From: Pelecanus crispus | Taxonomy: Eukaryota; Chordata; Aves; Pelecaniformes; Pelecanidae | NCBI RefSeq assembly: GCF_030463565.1 | Contig: NC_134646.1 | Location: 61,769,710-61,833,709, forward strand | DNA length: 64,000 bases | Direction of reading: 5' to 3' | Shown here: positions 49,731 to 62,700 of the stretch, in pieces | Layout of the letters: each line of letters begins with the position of its first letter | Numbering within the stretch: the stretch's first letter is position 1 | Translations under genes and position numbers: made by a program | The notes under the pieces: model-generated | Seen by the model: the letters and a program-made list of their open reading frames with translations, nothing else | Databases searched by the model: none | What the model was told of the DNA's origin: nothing

Positions 49731-49949
49731 TTGAAAGTTCTGGCTTTAATGCTAGCAATATTTTCATCCTCTGGCCAAGTAAAAGCTCAGGAGGACGTAT
49801 CAGCAGTGAGTCCTCTGAGCAAGGCAGGCAGTAGCAAAGATGAAGATTTTGAAAGTCCTCTGAACAAAGCAGGCAGTAATGAAGAAGATTATTTTGAAAA
49901 TGAAAACATTTCCCTAATGTGGTCTGTAATGCCCTTTCAAAGTGGGTAG
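49731..49949 (+). CDS. Unproven open frame with signal-peptide-like N-terminus and an in-frame repeat
   Basis: I do not recognise this. The frame opens after a TAG at 49713 and could start at TTG 49731 or ATG 49749. It encodes KVLALMLAIFSSSGQVKAQ, which looks like a secretory signal ending in an A-x-A-like site (VKAQ), then an acidic repeat (SPLSKAGSSKDEDFE and SPLNKAGSNEEDYFE), and ends at TAG 49947-49949. A consensus donor GTGAGT sits at 49803 in phase 0, so it might instead be a signal-peptide exon. Against it: there is no ATG at the best N-terminus, no known homologue, and frames of this length are common here by chance. No promoter is established. Confidence 0.2.
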   Translation: MKVLALMLAIFSSSGQVKAQEDVSAVSPLSKAGSSKDEDFESPLNKAGSNEEDYFENENISLMWSVMPFQSG

Positions 49950-52900
49950 CAAAGGCATTTTTCAGACAAGCTACTGCAATTCAATTAGACTGACCAAATT
50001 TTTATTTCTTCTCTCTGCTACAGATTTCCACAGTGATACAATTTAACTTTCTTAAGATCATGTTATAGCCTGGATGTGTCTTGGGTTACAGCACCATTAA
50101 CTGACAGAGTTTGAATACAGAAAATGTTCCCTGAATGGTTTTCTTGTGTGTATGCTCACCTGAGCTAAGAAAACTGAAAAAGGACTTTTTTGATTTGGGC
50201 AGAGGCAACTTTTTAGAAGGAAAGGAAATGCTGTTGCACCCCAGAGCAAATGCTACTGGGTATGACTTACACAATTTATATACTTTTTTTAATTAGAATA
50301 AGCAGAGGTTATAGGCCCCCTCTTCTATATTTATATCATTATCTTTGTGCTGACTGCTCACAGTGACATAGTAAATGGCACAAAACTCTCACTAAACACC
50401 TATAAACTCAGTTGTGTGTATCACATCTCACAGTTAGCAGAATTGGTTATGCATTTAAAGCAGTTTTATCTAGAAATAGAAATTCTTACTGGGCATTTCT
50501 TCAGCAGCATCTGCTTTCTTTATTTAACTTAATTAAAAGCTGCTTTAAAATGCATTGACGACATCAACATTTGGATAAGATTATGGAGTGATTGTTCTAG
50601 GTTCCAAGCCTTTGAAATAAATAAAAGTTGTTTTCGAAGCATGAAATTACTTTTTCTCGCAACCTATTCCTTAATTTAAAATTGCTAATCCTATAAGACT
50701 GACAGTCCAAGCATCTACTTAAGACTGAAGCCTTGTTTGCCCACAGAAATGGCACTGCTGTGAAGCAAGAGTAAACTAATCAAGATAAACCAATTTTAAA
50801 TCAGTGAATCATTCTTATGTACAAAATTGCTTCGGTTTAACTATGCCAGTGCAATGCCACACTTCTTTTAGAGCTGTGTGTAGTACACATTGGTCTTTCC
50901 ACGAGCTGCTCTGAGCAATGTTTTTGCAGCTGATACAGCGCCACTGAACCAAGACTGGCTTCCTTGGGGTTTGCCAGGTGTTGGTATTTACTTGCAATCT
51001 GCATATGTAGGATTGAAACCAAAGGGATAGTTTTAAATGGTGGGAGACATCCTCACTGTTTGCAGTCATTGATCACTTCATCTGTAAAGAAGGTCTCAAA
51101 TCCAGGTATTTATTTTTCTGTTGTAGGTTTAACTTAACTGGCATGATTTGTATGTATTCCTGGGATTTTAAGCAGACAATACAAAGCTTACTGTTAATCA
51201 GTATTCCTTTTGATTTTGCACTAATGAATGCTGTGTATCACATCTTGAATGAGCTTTACTTAAATTTTGGAGTTGCTGAGGATGGTTAATTCTGTAGCAA
51301 AGACTTCCTTTTTCTGCAATGTAATCAGATATGCCTGATATCAAATCACATGACTGAAGGACTGATTCTCACAATGGATGGTTTCCCAGTTTTGACAAAA
51401 CATAGTTTTTTAATGTTAAAATCAGTTAAAATTAAAATCCTGGACCTTCATTACACATCCCAAAGCCAATATTGACGCAGTGCTTTTCTTTTACCAATCA
51501 CCTTTAATTGAGGGCCTAAGTGATCTATGGGAACTAAAAATGAGTATTATCCCCCCAAATAAGAACCTTTTTCCCCTCAACTGTTTAAGCTGTTTCTCAG
51601 GTCCTGGTGGCAGGGATGTCTGTGTGGATTTGGGGCACTGGAGCCCATAAGGGTGTGTGCTGTCCCTTGCACTGCAGTATTCTAGGTCTTTTGTTGTGGT
51701 TATTCACCATACACACTTCCCAGCATTTTGACATCTGGAGACATTCACATTTATGGTATATATTTTTTTTCAAATGGCATGTGGTAATAAGGATGAGTGA
51801 GGAATGGTAAGTCTGGTTTACAGAAGCCACAGAAAATGTAGCTTTGTTTCAGTTGAGAAAACACACATTTTTGTTTGTTGTTTCTTTTTAAAATTCTCTG
51901 TGAGAAGACCATTTCCCCCTTAACTTTATAGGATGATCTTTGTGGTGGTCTTTCCCTATTTGAGAGAGCTTGGACGTTCTTGTACACCTGGAAAAAACAT
52001 CAGGTCTTAGTTTTTGTGCTCCTTGTCAGGCTGCCAGTCTGATTTCCAAAGAACTGAGCTTCTTTCCCTGTTTGGATCACAGTGCTGGTAAGATGAGATG
52101 GTGAAGTGACAGGGAAGTGGTTGAGTTGCTGATGGAGAGCAGATAGCTGCTAGATTCTATCAAATCCTGCCTTGTTCATGTCAAAAAGACACCAGAATTC
52201 ATTTCAGCTAGGACGGACTGGCAAATTTGCCTAAAAATGTATTTGGTGCTTTCCTAACCCTTCTGCTCTCTGATCAAGTTTCAGTCTACACAGCTCACTG
52301 TGATGAGGTGAGGAAGGGGTCTGAAAGAATAAGATATTTTTGTCCTTTACAGAAAAGAAGGCTTTTTCACACTGTGTTATCTGGCATATTACCTCTTGAA
52401 ATCCTTTAAATGTACCGAGCTTATATTTTTATCTTCTCTGTAGCAAAACTTTTTTCCAGCAAATGTGACATACAGGTGACTTGCCATGTAGTTTCCTGTC
52501 ACAACTAAATTTCTGTGATGCTGAACTGCTGCCAAGAGATGGCCCTTTTCTCACCTATTCCTTGTGCTGTGCTGTATGTATTCAAAAGGAAAAACGTGAA
52601 TGAAAAGAATCACAATGAACAAAAGTCTTGGGGAAAAAAAAAAACCAAACAGAGTCTCCTGTGGCTAGAGCTTAATGTGAGCCCATCAGGTGAGAGCCTG
52701 TGAACCAGAGACCCTGACACCTGCTGAAACCATTGCATTGTCCTAAGACGGCTGGAGTTGAGGGTGTCTCAAAGGTGTCCCCTTGGGCACTGGCTCTGAG
52801 GGCAGCATCTGGTGGCCCCCAGCAATGGGGGGGGAGAGGTTTTCCCCAGAGGTGAGAGAACAGAGGCAGCTCTCTGCTGATTTCCTCCTTTCTTTCTCTA

Positions 52901-54906
52901 ACAAAGGAGTCTCCTTATTCAGGTGGTATTTAATAGTCAGAAACCAACAACTGAGTTTGCAAAACAAGCCTGCTGTTCAATTTGCAATGCCTGCGCTGTT
53001 GACATTGTCTTAAAATGCCAGCCCTGCTGCAGCCTGTGCAGGGAGCGGGGAGTGGAAACTTCACTGTTGTTGCCTCTGGAAAGGAATACATTGTGCATAA
53101 TGTTGTACAAAAGAAACAAAGCTTGGCTAGCTCAAGCTATTTTGAAAGATCCCCTGATATTGTATTTTTTTCATTTATTACTTTTTCAGGTAGTAGGAAG
53201 TTTTACAGACATGAAGTGTGGAACCTTGGGAACTCGGCCTTAGAGAAAAGATGCCTCCATTGGCAAAGCCTAAGAAGAAGGAAACAGGTGGCAAACATTA
53301 ATATTAGGGCAATTAGCTGTGTGGTTTGGGTGGAGCAATGATTGAGGAGGACAGCTTTGTGATTAAGAGGCCTGACTAACACCCAGCCGTCTGTTTGTGG
53401 CTTTCCTGCTGGTGCTGCCTACCTGTGCTCTCCATTGCCCCAGCAGTGGGTGGGCTGCAGGTGTGGTCCGTGGGATGCAGCTCTGGCCCAGCTCCAGCAG
53501 TGGTCAAGTGCAACATCATGGCAGAACAATTCACAAAGGCCCTACCTACCTGTGCGGGATATTAGTGCCTATTTTATATAAGACTTTGTCCTGCAAAATC
53601 TGTGTAGCTGTCTAAAGTCCTGTTACTGGGCGTGACAGCAGCATGCTTGTGGCAGGTGCCCTTCTGTCTCAGCAAGGCAGCTTGACAGCCGCATCATCCA
53701 AAGCAACTCAAGGTTCACACACCTGGTATTTCCTTGACCTTGAAGAGTCTTTGTTGCTCTGGGTGAGCTCTGAGCCCACCTCATGCACAGGGCAGACACC
53801 AGAACCCACTGCTGTTAAAGCCACATAAGGCAGTGACAACCACATGTTGTGTAATAACCTCCTGATGTCACCCATCGCTTGGGATTTCAGGTACCTGTGG
53901 TTAAGTGCCTCCTAAATCCATAGGGATTAAAACCCAGAGCATTTATTTCTCAGGGATGGTATATTCTTCACTAATAAGCAAGATGGGATTGGGCTATGCT
54001 TCCTTATTCTCCCTAAAGTAAGCAGATGCCAGAAGTCTGGATCCAGTGTGGAACTGTCTAGTTAATCTATAAGTGTTTAAACAGGATATGTCTTACTGGG
54101 TGTCTCTGTGACAGCCAGCGCAATGAGGCCTTTACCATTGCTTCTGGTGCCTGTAGATGCTGCTGTGACACAAACAAGGAAATACTGCAAAAAAACTGGA
54201 GGTAACTCAGAGGCAAAGCACCTACAGCCTCTTTATATGGGGAAATCCAGCAGGAAGGGAGGGGGCAAAAGCCCTGAAGTATAATGGGAGCTAGGTAATT
54301 GCACGCTGTGAATAGCAAGTACCTCAGAGTCTTCCAGGCATCTCACCGGAATACTTCAAAAAGACTATTCACGGAAATCTTTGTGGCAATGAATTGCAAT
54401 CTTTGCTTCCATAAAAAGATCTTCAGGCCTCCTGGAAAGCAAAAGAAATGCCTGGAGAAAGAAGAAAGGTGAAGCCCAGGCTCTGTTTCAGGCATACCTT
54501 TGTTACCGGGCCTTTCAAAAGGGTTCATTGACACGAGTGCTAAGTCTTGGTTTTTTTTGCTTTTTGCTGGACTAGAAATAGTGTTTCTTAGTGGGAGAAA
54601 AGTGTATTGGCTCAGTGGGGAGAAGATTTTCTCGTATCAGGCTTTTTCAGGCTTTATGATGCTCTAGTCTTCATTTTCCACATAAGCGTGTTATTTTTTC
54701 CATGGGAGGAAAGTAGCAAAAGATCTCTCTGTGTGGGAAGGTGGCATGGGAGGAGGGTGAAACTAGTTCTGCAAACAGGCTTGTTTCAAATACCATCCTA
54801 GAGAGAAACTCTGCAGGTTTTTGGAGACTGGGCTCCATGTGGTAGGTGGGAGGGGATTTCTGTGCTATTGATTAATTCCAAATTGTGTGGGATTTTCTTG
54901 GCATAA
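49950..54906. other. Non-coding stretch, nothing recognised
   Basis: No exon, RNA gene or clear interspersed repeat seen. Short open frames on both strands have arbitrary products. An A-run lies at 52633-52644. Confidence 0.55.
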
Positions 54907-55503
54907 ATGAATGGGGTCTTTGCCAACTTAAGCTTAATTTTCCTTCTGTCAAATGAGCTGCAAGAGCTGTGTGATGAGAAAGTTTTGAGGATGGAAGGAT
55001 TCATGAATCTGCAGGGCTTGATGGAGTTAACATTTCCATTGGCTTGGGAGAGGGAGCATGTTTTTTTCTGGGAGGTAGTATATTTACTCACATAGTTTCT
55101 TTTGCAAAGTTTCCAGCAGCCTTATTCAAGAAACTCTGTATATCTCCTGGAGAACAAAGGGCCTTTTTATGATATCTTTGGATATTATGCTCCTTACCAG
55201 GAATGCCATGGAGATGAGGAAAACCAAAACAACCTGAATAAAGTTCAAATCCTGCAGGATAACAATAGAGACTTGCACAGACTGCGAAACAGAAGGCCAA
55301 ACCTGGAAAACAGGTGCGCCTTGATGGACTCAGTCCTTGGGTTAGGGAATTTGTGCCGGTATCTAGATGAGCTGCTCAACTGCGTTAGCACTGCACTGCG
55401 CAGTGAGCTCTGTGGACAGAAAACTATTGCAGGCTGTAGGAATGTGAAACTGAACAGGCCAGAAAAAATCAGTTTTACTGAACAAAGAAATTTCAGCCTA
55501 TGA
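54907..55503 (+). pseudogene. Unproven frame of 199 codons interrupted by one stop; possible terminal exon
   Basis: I do not recognise this. From ATG 54907, directly after a TAA, one frame runs to TGA 55501-55503 with a single TAG at 55093-55095. The part after the stop (about 135 codons) is Asn/Leu-rich with seven Cys (segments QECHGDEENQNN, LGNLCRYLDELLNC, LRSELCGQKTIAGC). A pyrimidine-containing acceptor (tttcttttgcaaagtttccag) lies just before it, and AATAAA at 55570-55575 lies 67 nt after the stop codon, so a terminal exon is conceivable. Open stretches this long are also expected by chance in 64 kb. It may be neither gene nor pseudogene. Confidence 0.15.
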
Positions 55504-58244
55504 CTAACTTTATTTCATGTCAAGAGTAGAACATACATATCTAGGCTCTTTCATGGCATGATACTGAACAATAAAGGCCCTGTAGCATGGAGAGCATACC
55601 ACTACTGGATTATCTGCCCTAAACATACTTTAGAGCAATTCAGTCAGGTTTACTTTATCCTAACAAATACTTATTTAATGCAGCTGTTACAGCAGTGCAA
55701 ACCACAGATTTGCAATAAGCCATGCTTCTGGGGCTTGTCTCAGATACTGGCCTTATGAAACAATTTTTTTCAGATTTGTCTTTTTGCATCAAGCTGGAAT
55801 GATACAGAGAATGGAAAAGAATTTCATAAGAAGAATCAATGGTTTACAGACTTCAAAATGGTGCAACAAAGGCAATTTATGGCAGCTTAACAGGTTAAGG
55901 CAACTCAACAGGTTTGGGGGGAAAACATGAAATTTTAGCTCCTTGAAGGGCAAAAAAAAAATTGTATTTTGTGTGGCTGGCAGACTGGAAAATCTTTTGG
56001 GAAGACTTCAAGCTATAACTGGATCTTCAAATTGGAATGTAAACAGAAAGAAAAGATACTGAAACCTGTTTATAAATAGCTTGAGTTTGCAAGAGTTACA
56101 TCCTTGGTTTATTACTGCTAAAGTGAATCCTACACAGAGGAGTAGGTATGACCCGCAAAGCACATGCTATAAATTAATTGTTCAGCCAAAACGTGTATTT
56201 TCCTGGGAAGACTGAAAGAGAATACCATGAACTAGCAACTCTGCTTCCTGACCAAATTCATGGCTGCTAGCAGGCCTGAGGCTCAGAAGGCTGTGCATAG
56301 GGCACAGTGTTTGAGCTAAGGCACATACAGAAGAACGGTGTGGAAGAAGTAAATGTAAAGCCTGGAGAACAGTGTACTTGGGGCAGACGAATAAGTGGGT
56401 TTGAAAGAAAAATTTTACTTTGCCCATTGTAAAAAAACCAAACAAACCATCCTCAAACTCAAACTTTCCTTACCCAGTTGTCCTGTATGGAAACAGTGGT
56501 AAAGTCAATTTTATCACTTTCATCATGATTTTTTATCGTTGTTGCTTTTTAATTGGATCACAACATGAAATCCAGATAAGTAATGTAGCTTGTGTTGGGA
56601 GACCTGAAGAAGATCCTTTCCCCAGCAGAAGAATTTGACATGTTGTGGGAGCAGAGTTGGTTTATTTTGTGGGCAAAAAGGTAGTATTGTTAGTTATGTC
56701 AGGTATTGGTGGTCCACAGTTTGGATGAATGCCTAGCATGTAGGGGCACCAAATGTTTAAAATCTGGTATTTCAGTGAATGGTAAGGCTATGGGGTGCCT
56801 GCCTCAAGCAGTTATTTCTGAGATGATCTTATAGCCTGTACGAAGAACTGCTTAGACAGTCAGCTATGGGGATGTTTGAGAAGGATCAAATATGTACACC
56901 AAAAATAGGAGTAATTTCTAAAACAGTATAAGCCATATAGATCAGTTTCTTTATCAGGTTATATCTGTATCAGTTCTCAGATCAGACATAGCCTGAAAGA
57001 TATTAATACACCTTATGGATTTCTTTTTCCTTCACCCTTTTTTGCGGGGGAGATCTTTTCCCCCAGGTTCATTGCTCAAGAGGCTCCCCCTACATGGTAC
57101 TGCTTGTACATAACAAGTGTGGGAAACATACTAGGATGCATTTTTTACCTCATTGTTCCTGCACATTTCACATGAAGAATGGTCAGCAGAGAGCAGAAAA
57201 GCAGAGGATTATTTGGGCCATAGTTACAAAGTACTGTGAAAATGGATAACAAACCTTTAAAAACAGAAAAGTGCAGAAAACGCTAAAAGTCACACTCAGA
57301 AATCTTAAAGACTCTGAAACAATATCTTAATAAAGACCCTTTTATGAGATGTGACTTTTCCTCTTACATGAGTTCTTTTTGACTCAAAGGGGTTTTCTTT
57401 TCTTTTAAATACAGCACTTAGATTAATGTGTAAAGCATAGAGATAATTTAATCTAGAGCTGTTTAGAGTGCCTGTGAACTTTTCCATTTGGTTATTTTAA
57501 ACCAATTTCCTTCACAGACATTGCATGATGATGGCTGGCTAAAGGAATGATTAAACACAACGATATTGTGAACAAGAGCAAAGAGTTTTTATGTTATAAT
57601 TACAATAATTATTTCTCAGCACGAGGCAGATCCAAAGTATTGACCACTGCATTAAAAAGTTCTAAATGTGGCTAAGATATGGTAATGGTGAGCTAGCAGT
57701 GAAATACAGCTGCATTTCTGTTGTATTATTTAATTGCTTACTTGATTGTATTCACAACCTTCTTCAGTCTCTCAGTAGAACAATACTTGAAAACTACAGA
57801 AAAGTATTCATTGCCTTAAAAGACTTAGTGTTGTCTGGCATCGAGCCAGCTTAGTAATCCTTTTTTTTTTCCCCTTCTTTCTTTTTCTTTTAATCCTGTG
57901 CAAAAGAATGGGCCGTATTCACCAAAATTATCAATGAAAATCGCACAATTAAGTCTGAGTTGTGAGACTGTGTTTCGGGTTTCGGTGCTGGAGTAGCTCT
58001 TGATGCTGTATGCTAACAACAGGCTGACATTTGCAGCAGAACTCCTTGTTCCAAAGAGTTTATGCCAAGGCTATAAATGGTGTGTCTCAGGTAGCTCTAT
58101 TTTAAAGCAAATACCTGCTGCCTGTGTGTTAGAACTTTGTTTATTGGCCAGTCTGACATATTGCCCCATGACAAGAAAGTTACTGACACTGGGTTGAATT
58201 TTTAAAGGGTGCTAGTCTCTAGAGACAGATTTGGCTCTTGGAGC

Positions 58245-58380
58245 ATTTGGGAGACTTGGATTCAAATTCTGCTACCTGCACAGAGCCACGGGGCTGATTT
58301 AGCTCCTTGCTTCTCAAACCTGGTCTTCCCCCACATGCAAAATGTGGGTAACAATATATGCTCTGAGCTAAGTAGGTGCT
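58245..58380 (+). mobile_element. MIR-type CORE-SINE relic
   Basis: gggagacttggattcaaatt, then ctgctacctgcacagagcca, then gctccttgcttctcaaacct, then atgcaaaatgtgggtaacaa follows the MIR sequence (gacctgggttcaaatcctg...ctgtgacc...cctctctgtgcctcagtt...tgtaaaatggggataacaa). Confidence 0.58.
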
Positions 58381-59499
58381 CTCTCTCCAGGAGGGAAGTC
58401 CAGCTGCATTGATTTCAGTGGTGCCACTGTAAAGCTTTATCATGGAAGGATGGCAGAGAAATAAAAAAAAGCTAAGGCTGTAGTTTGATGAATACTTAGT
58501 GCTGGTATTGGCCGTGAAGGCAGCAAGCTGGCCTTCCCCTAGCATCTAGCTCTTTGTCCTTGGCTTTGCTCCGTTTTCTTAAACTGTCTTTGGGGTTTTT
58601 TGATCATCTGTGCATTAGCAAATCTGTATGTTTGTACTCTATATAAACATAAAGTGAATGGAAATGTTTTTATAGAAGGTAATTAATTGGATAATTGCAC
58701 TTGGGTAATTGCACTGAGCATTAGTTTTTAATGTATATTGGTAAATATGGACTAGCCTTTTAGCAATCTGTATGCATTCATCCAAAGGAATGGAAAATGT
58801 TCCTAAGTGATTTTAATTTAAAAAGAGATGTTAAGGACAGAAATCAGACATTGCACTTGTCTGTAGCTTCTCAGGCCCCTGGAGGCCTTCAGTTTAGGGC
58901 TGATGACTGTAGCTTTTGTTTCATTTACATTGCAAATGAAATCTTGTGCTATTTTTGGTCTTTATCCACTTTTGCCTCTGAAACGGTGCCTGGCAGTTGA
59001 ATCTGTATCTTTGCTGCACAGACGTTGCCTATTCATTGCGAATGTTCAGTGGAGACCTACATGTACTCTGACAACAGAAATGCAGGGCTGATATCAAGCC
59101 GTGCAACATCTGCTAAATTCACATGGGGAAAGGGAATATGAAAACAAATACACAAAGGGCACAGCTACTGAGATGGTAAATATTGTTTTTTCCATGCCAC
59201 ACCCAAACCAAAAATAGAGACAGAGGGGCCCTTAACAGAGCGTTATTCAGGTTCAGACAGCTGACAGTAACTGCTTGTTTTCCACGGCGTGTAAGTGAAC
59301 GAGGCTGCCAGCTTACTTCAAAAGCCTGAATTTGCCTGAGACTTATGCTTCTTTTACTATGAGTAGATCAGAAGTAGATGAGAAGAATAGCTCCATGGAA
59401 ATGAGTAGTGTTAAAATCATGCAAATGTGATCACTATCAAGCTTGCGTGCCATAAGAGGAGTAAGAGCTGATGATGCTTTTTTGGAGGGAAAGAAACTG

Positions 59500-59730
59500 C
59501 CCGTAAGGTGGAGCAGTGTGGATTTGCTAGCTGGGCAAGAGGAGCAGCGGGCAAGGGAGCCCAGAGCCTGGCTCCAGGCCACGGTCCCGGAGCTGGGAGG
59601 TGCCCTGGCACGACGGGCCTCGGGCAGGGCCCCACTGCACCGCTGCGGCTGTAGGAGGGAGCATGCAGCCCAGAAGGGAGAGGAGGAAATTGTTGGGCAG
59701 CTGCGTCGGGGCATAGGCGGTGCTTTCTGC
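59500..59730. other. GC-rich patch, role unknown
   Basis: Locally GC-rich with about a dozen CpGs by eye. It contains long but mutually overlapping open frames on both strands, which is what GC-rich DNA with few stop codons produces. No TATA, exon or promoter can be supported, though a promoter of an untranslated C4orf19 exon is possible. Confidence 0.35.
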
Positions 59731-62700
59731 ATCCTAGACTGTTGCACAAAGCTCAGGTGCTTAATAAGGTAGATAAAGCTGGACACTCCCAAATCCACCG
59801 TTGATCAAAGTGTTGCAAAGTGGCTGTAGGATGAAGGGGGAAGTGAGTGTAATAAATACAGCTCAGTCAATAAATATGGTCATTGCAATAAATACAATGA
59901 GGACGATAGGTGGTCAGAGGAGGAACAGACCCACAGTTACTCAGATCTTCCCGAGAAGTCCTCAGGACTGTAGGAATGTGACTCCATACGGCTCATGTGG
60001 GACACTCCCTGTCTCTCCTGCTTTAAAGCTGCCTTCAGAGACTCCGCATCAGAGTGTGTCATAAGAGGACATTAATGCCAACCTGCCTGGGCAAAGTGCC
60101 TTAACATCCAGATGCACCTGTCCTGAGCACGGGAGGCTGGGCAAAAGTGAAATAATCTGTTTTGATGTGGTGTGGAGAGCTTCTGTCCAGTATGGGCAAA
60201 CCTGTGCTGCTGCCATTTCTCCTGGCAGCAGCATGCTGGGTAGCACATTGGGTATTCCTTTTTCTCCTGGCCTCTGCTGACAGCGTGATACTATTCCCAC
60301 TGGAGCCTGTATGAAAAGCTCCCAGGATGGACTTCAGGTTGAAAGGGTTTTCAGTTATTGGGTGTGCGTTCTTCTTGATACTCTTGTCCTTGTTACTCAG
60401 CTCTTTCAGAAAAGCAGATTGCTATAGCAAGGCACTGGACCTTGTTTACATAAAATCAGACAATTAACTGCTGTTTAATAAAATACATGACTATATTAAA
60501 TAGTTGGGAAATGATGCAAATTTGAGCCAGGCCCAGTTGGTAACACCAAAAAAAGTAAGCCCCAAGGAGATGGCTTACTCCTTGCTATCCCAAATGGAAA
60601 AGTAACTTATGTGAATTAATAATAGAATATTCAACCAGAAATATTTTTCTAACCAGAAAGCATCTGTGGCTTTGCAGCAAACATCTGTGGTTAAAGTGAA
60701 AAAATGGAAGTTAAATAAACTTGTATAAAAACTGCAGACAGAAAAACGTCACACAAAAAAGAAAACTTGGGCCTTTTTTTCCCTGCTTCCTGCTGTAAGT
60801 GATTAAATGTTTAGTTTCCAAACAATGTACTTGGCTCTTAATAAAATTTTAAAGTTCCTCCATATGTCTAAGTGAAAGTGACTCAGAGGAAAGCTCACAG
60901 GAAAATTGCTGCCTTTTTGTTTCCCCTTTCCAATAATCCCTTTTGACCTTTCTACCAAAACTCTTTTTTTTGGTGTATTTTGATATCAAACTTCCAATAA
61001 GCAAAACTACATCGTGTTTTATACCTATTCTCCTTAGCAATACGTCCTGTTTGCCAGCACTCTTCTGTAGCTTAGCAAAAATCAACAATTTCCATGCGTC
61101 ATTGCTTGGACGTGAAGTTTTGATGTTACTGCTCTAGCATGATCAGGTGCTAAATGAGGTGCTCCAGGTTAAGGAGCGGGGATTTGGCCTCCTGCTCTGT
61201 GTTAGCCATGTCCTCCCCATGACAACTTTGTTGTGTGCAAATCACGGGCATGCTCTGCTGACAGGTGACCATATCTAATTCTCAGATAAACAGGGTCTGA
61301 AGGAGGAATTATAAGTTCCAAACAAATATTTATTACCTGGCTACATCTCATTATGTTTCAGTGGGCTGTGTGTGTTGAGTCCCCCCAACTCCAAGTCTTT
61401 TGTGAAGCGGTACCAGTGGAAGATGTAGACAATGCTGAGACCCTGTTTAACTAGTTACTATGCAAACATGGTAAAAGACCATCTCTTCCTGAAAGATGTG
61501 AAGAAAGGCTTTCCTTGGCTTTCATTCAGTAAAGCCTGAGAGCAAATACTTACTTTGAGTAAGTTTATTTCCTTGAGATCAGATACAAACAACCATGCGG
61601 TTAGAGAAGGGCCTCAGCACTCACTAATGTTTGCCTTGCACGGTGACCACTTTCAACTGGGCTCTCCAAGGAAGCCACAGTTCTCTTCATTTGCAGGTTT
61701 TGCTCTGTCTTCCCACCAACCTAGAACTGTGCAAAAATCATCAGATTGATGATTTTCAGTATTAGCCTTAAATCTGGGACAAGTTTCATGAGATTTGCAA
61801 GCCTTTTGGAAGATCTGGATTGGCTTTTGACCAATGCTTGGCTTAGCTCTGATTTTGGGGTAAAGAGAGAACTATTCCAAACTTCTGGTAGTGTTTTGAT
61901 TTTTATGTTTGCTTGATTTCCCCCAAGAGCCGAGTGAAAAGATCTTTCTTGGGTTTCAAATAATCTCAGTTTCCAAGAACCTCTCTCCTTCCTTGTTTAT
62001 GAGCAGGAAGTATTTGATTTGTGTGTCCTCCCCATGAAACAATACTACATTTGACTCCATATTGATGTGGCAAAGCAAGAGAATAGGTTGGATTATTCAA
62101 TCAGAAAAAAAAAGTAATAATTAAAGCAGTGCAAATTCCTGTAATGAGTGTAAAATGGTGGGTATTAAAGAACATCTGAACTGCTAGAGTGCTAGACAGC
62201 AAATGCCTCATTTGTATTCCTTTCTGTAGGAAAGGAGTTACTGCTCCCTCTCGTTCAATGGCTAGTCTGTCTTTCTGGTCACAGAGTAACTTTAGTGTTT
62301 GTCCTACCTTCCACCCTACAAAGATACTTCATGTAATTGACATTCAACAGATCTAACTACTGAGCTACTAAGTGCTGGTTTACCATGACACACCCAATTT
62401 GTACAAACATTTCTTAAAAGAGAGTGGCCACGGCAGGCTGTTCCCAGCGTGTCAGGTGCAACTTTCCTCCTTGGTGAAAGCCTGTGTAGTAGGATGGTTG
62501 CTGGTTTGGGAGCTGGTGTGTTCCCCTCACTCCCATAAGATTTAAATTTAGCTTAGTAAATAAGCCCCTTATCTACAAGAGTTTCTAAATAGATTTTTGT
62601 AAATAATTTAAGTAGAGGTCAGTTGTAGTAAATTTGGAACAGTTCTTTTAAAGTGTAGTGGCTTTTGTTACATTCCTACCAGCACAGTTTGATAAAAAAT

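Noticed and set aside
55558..55758. 66-codon + strand frame right after the 55.1-kb frame
   Set aside because: It starts 55 nt after the stop in another frame and overlaps the AATAAA; nothing supports coding.
59343..59798. 151-codon - strand frame and 109-codon + strand frame overlapping it
   Set aside because: Mutual overlap in GC-rich DNA; neither product resembles a known protein.
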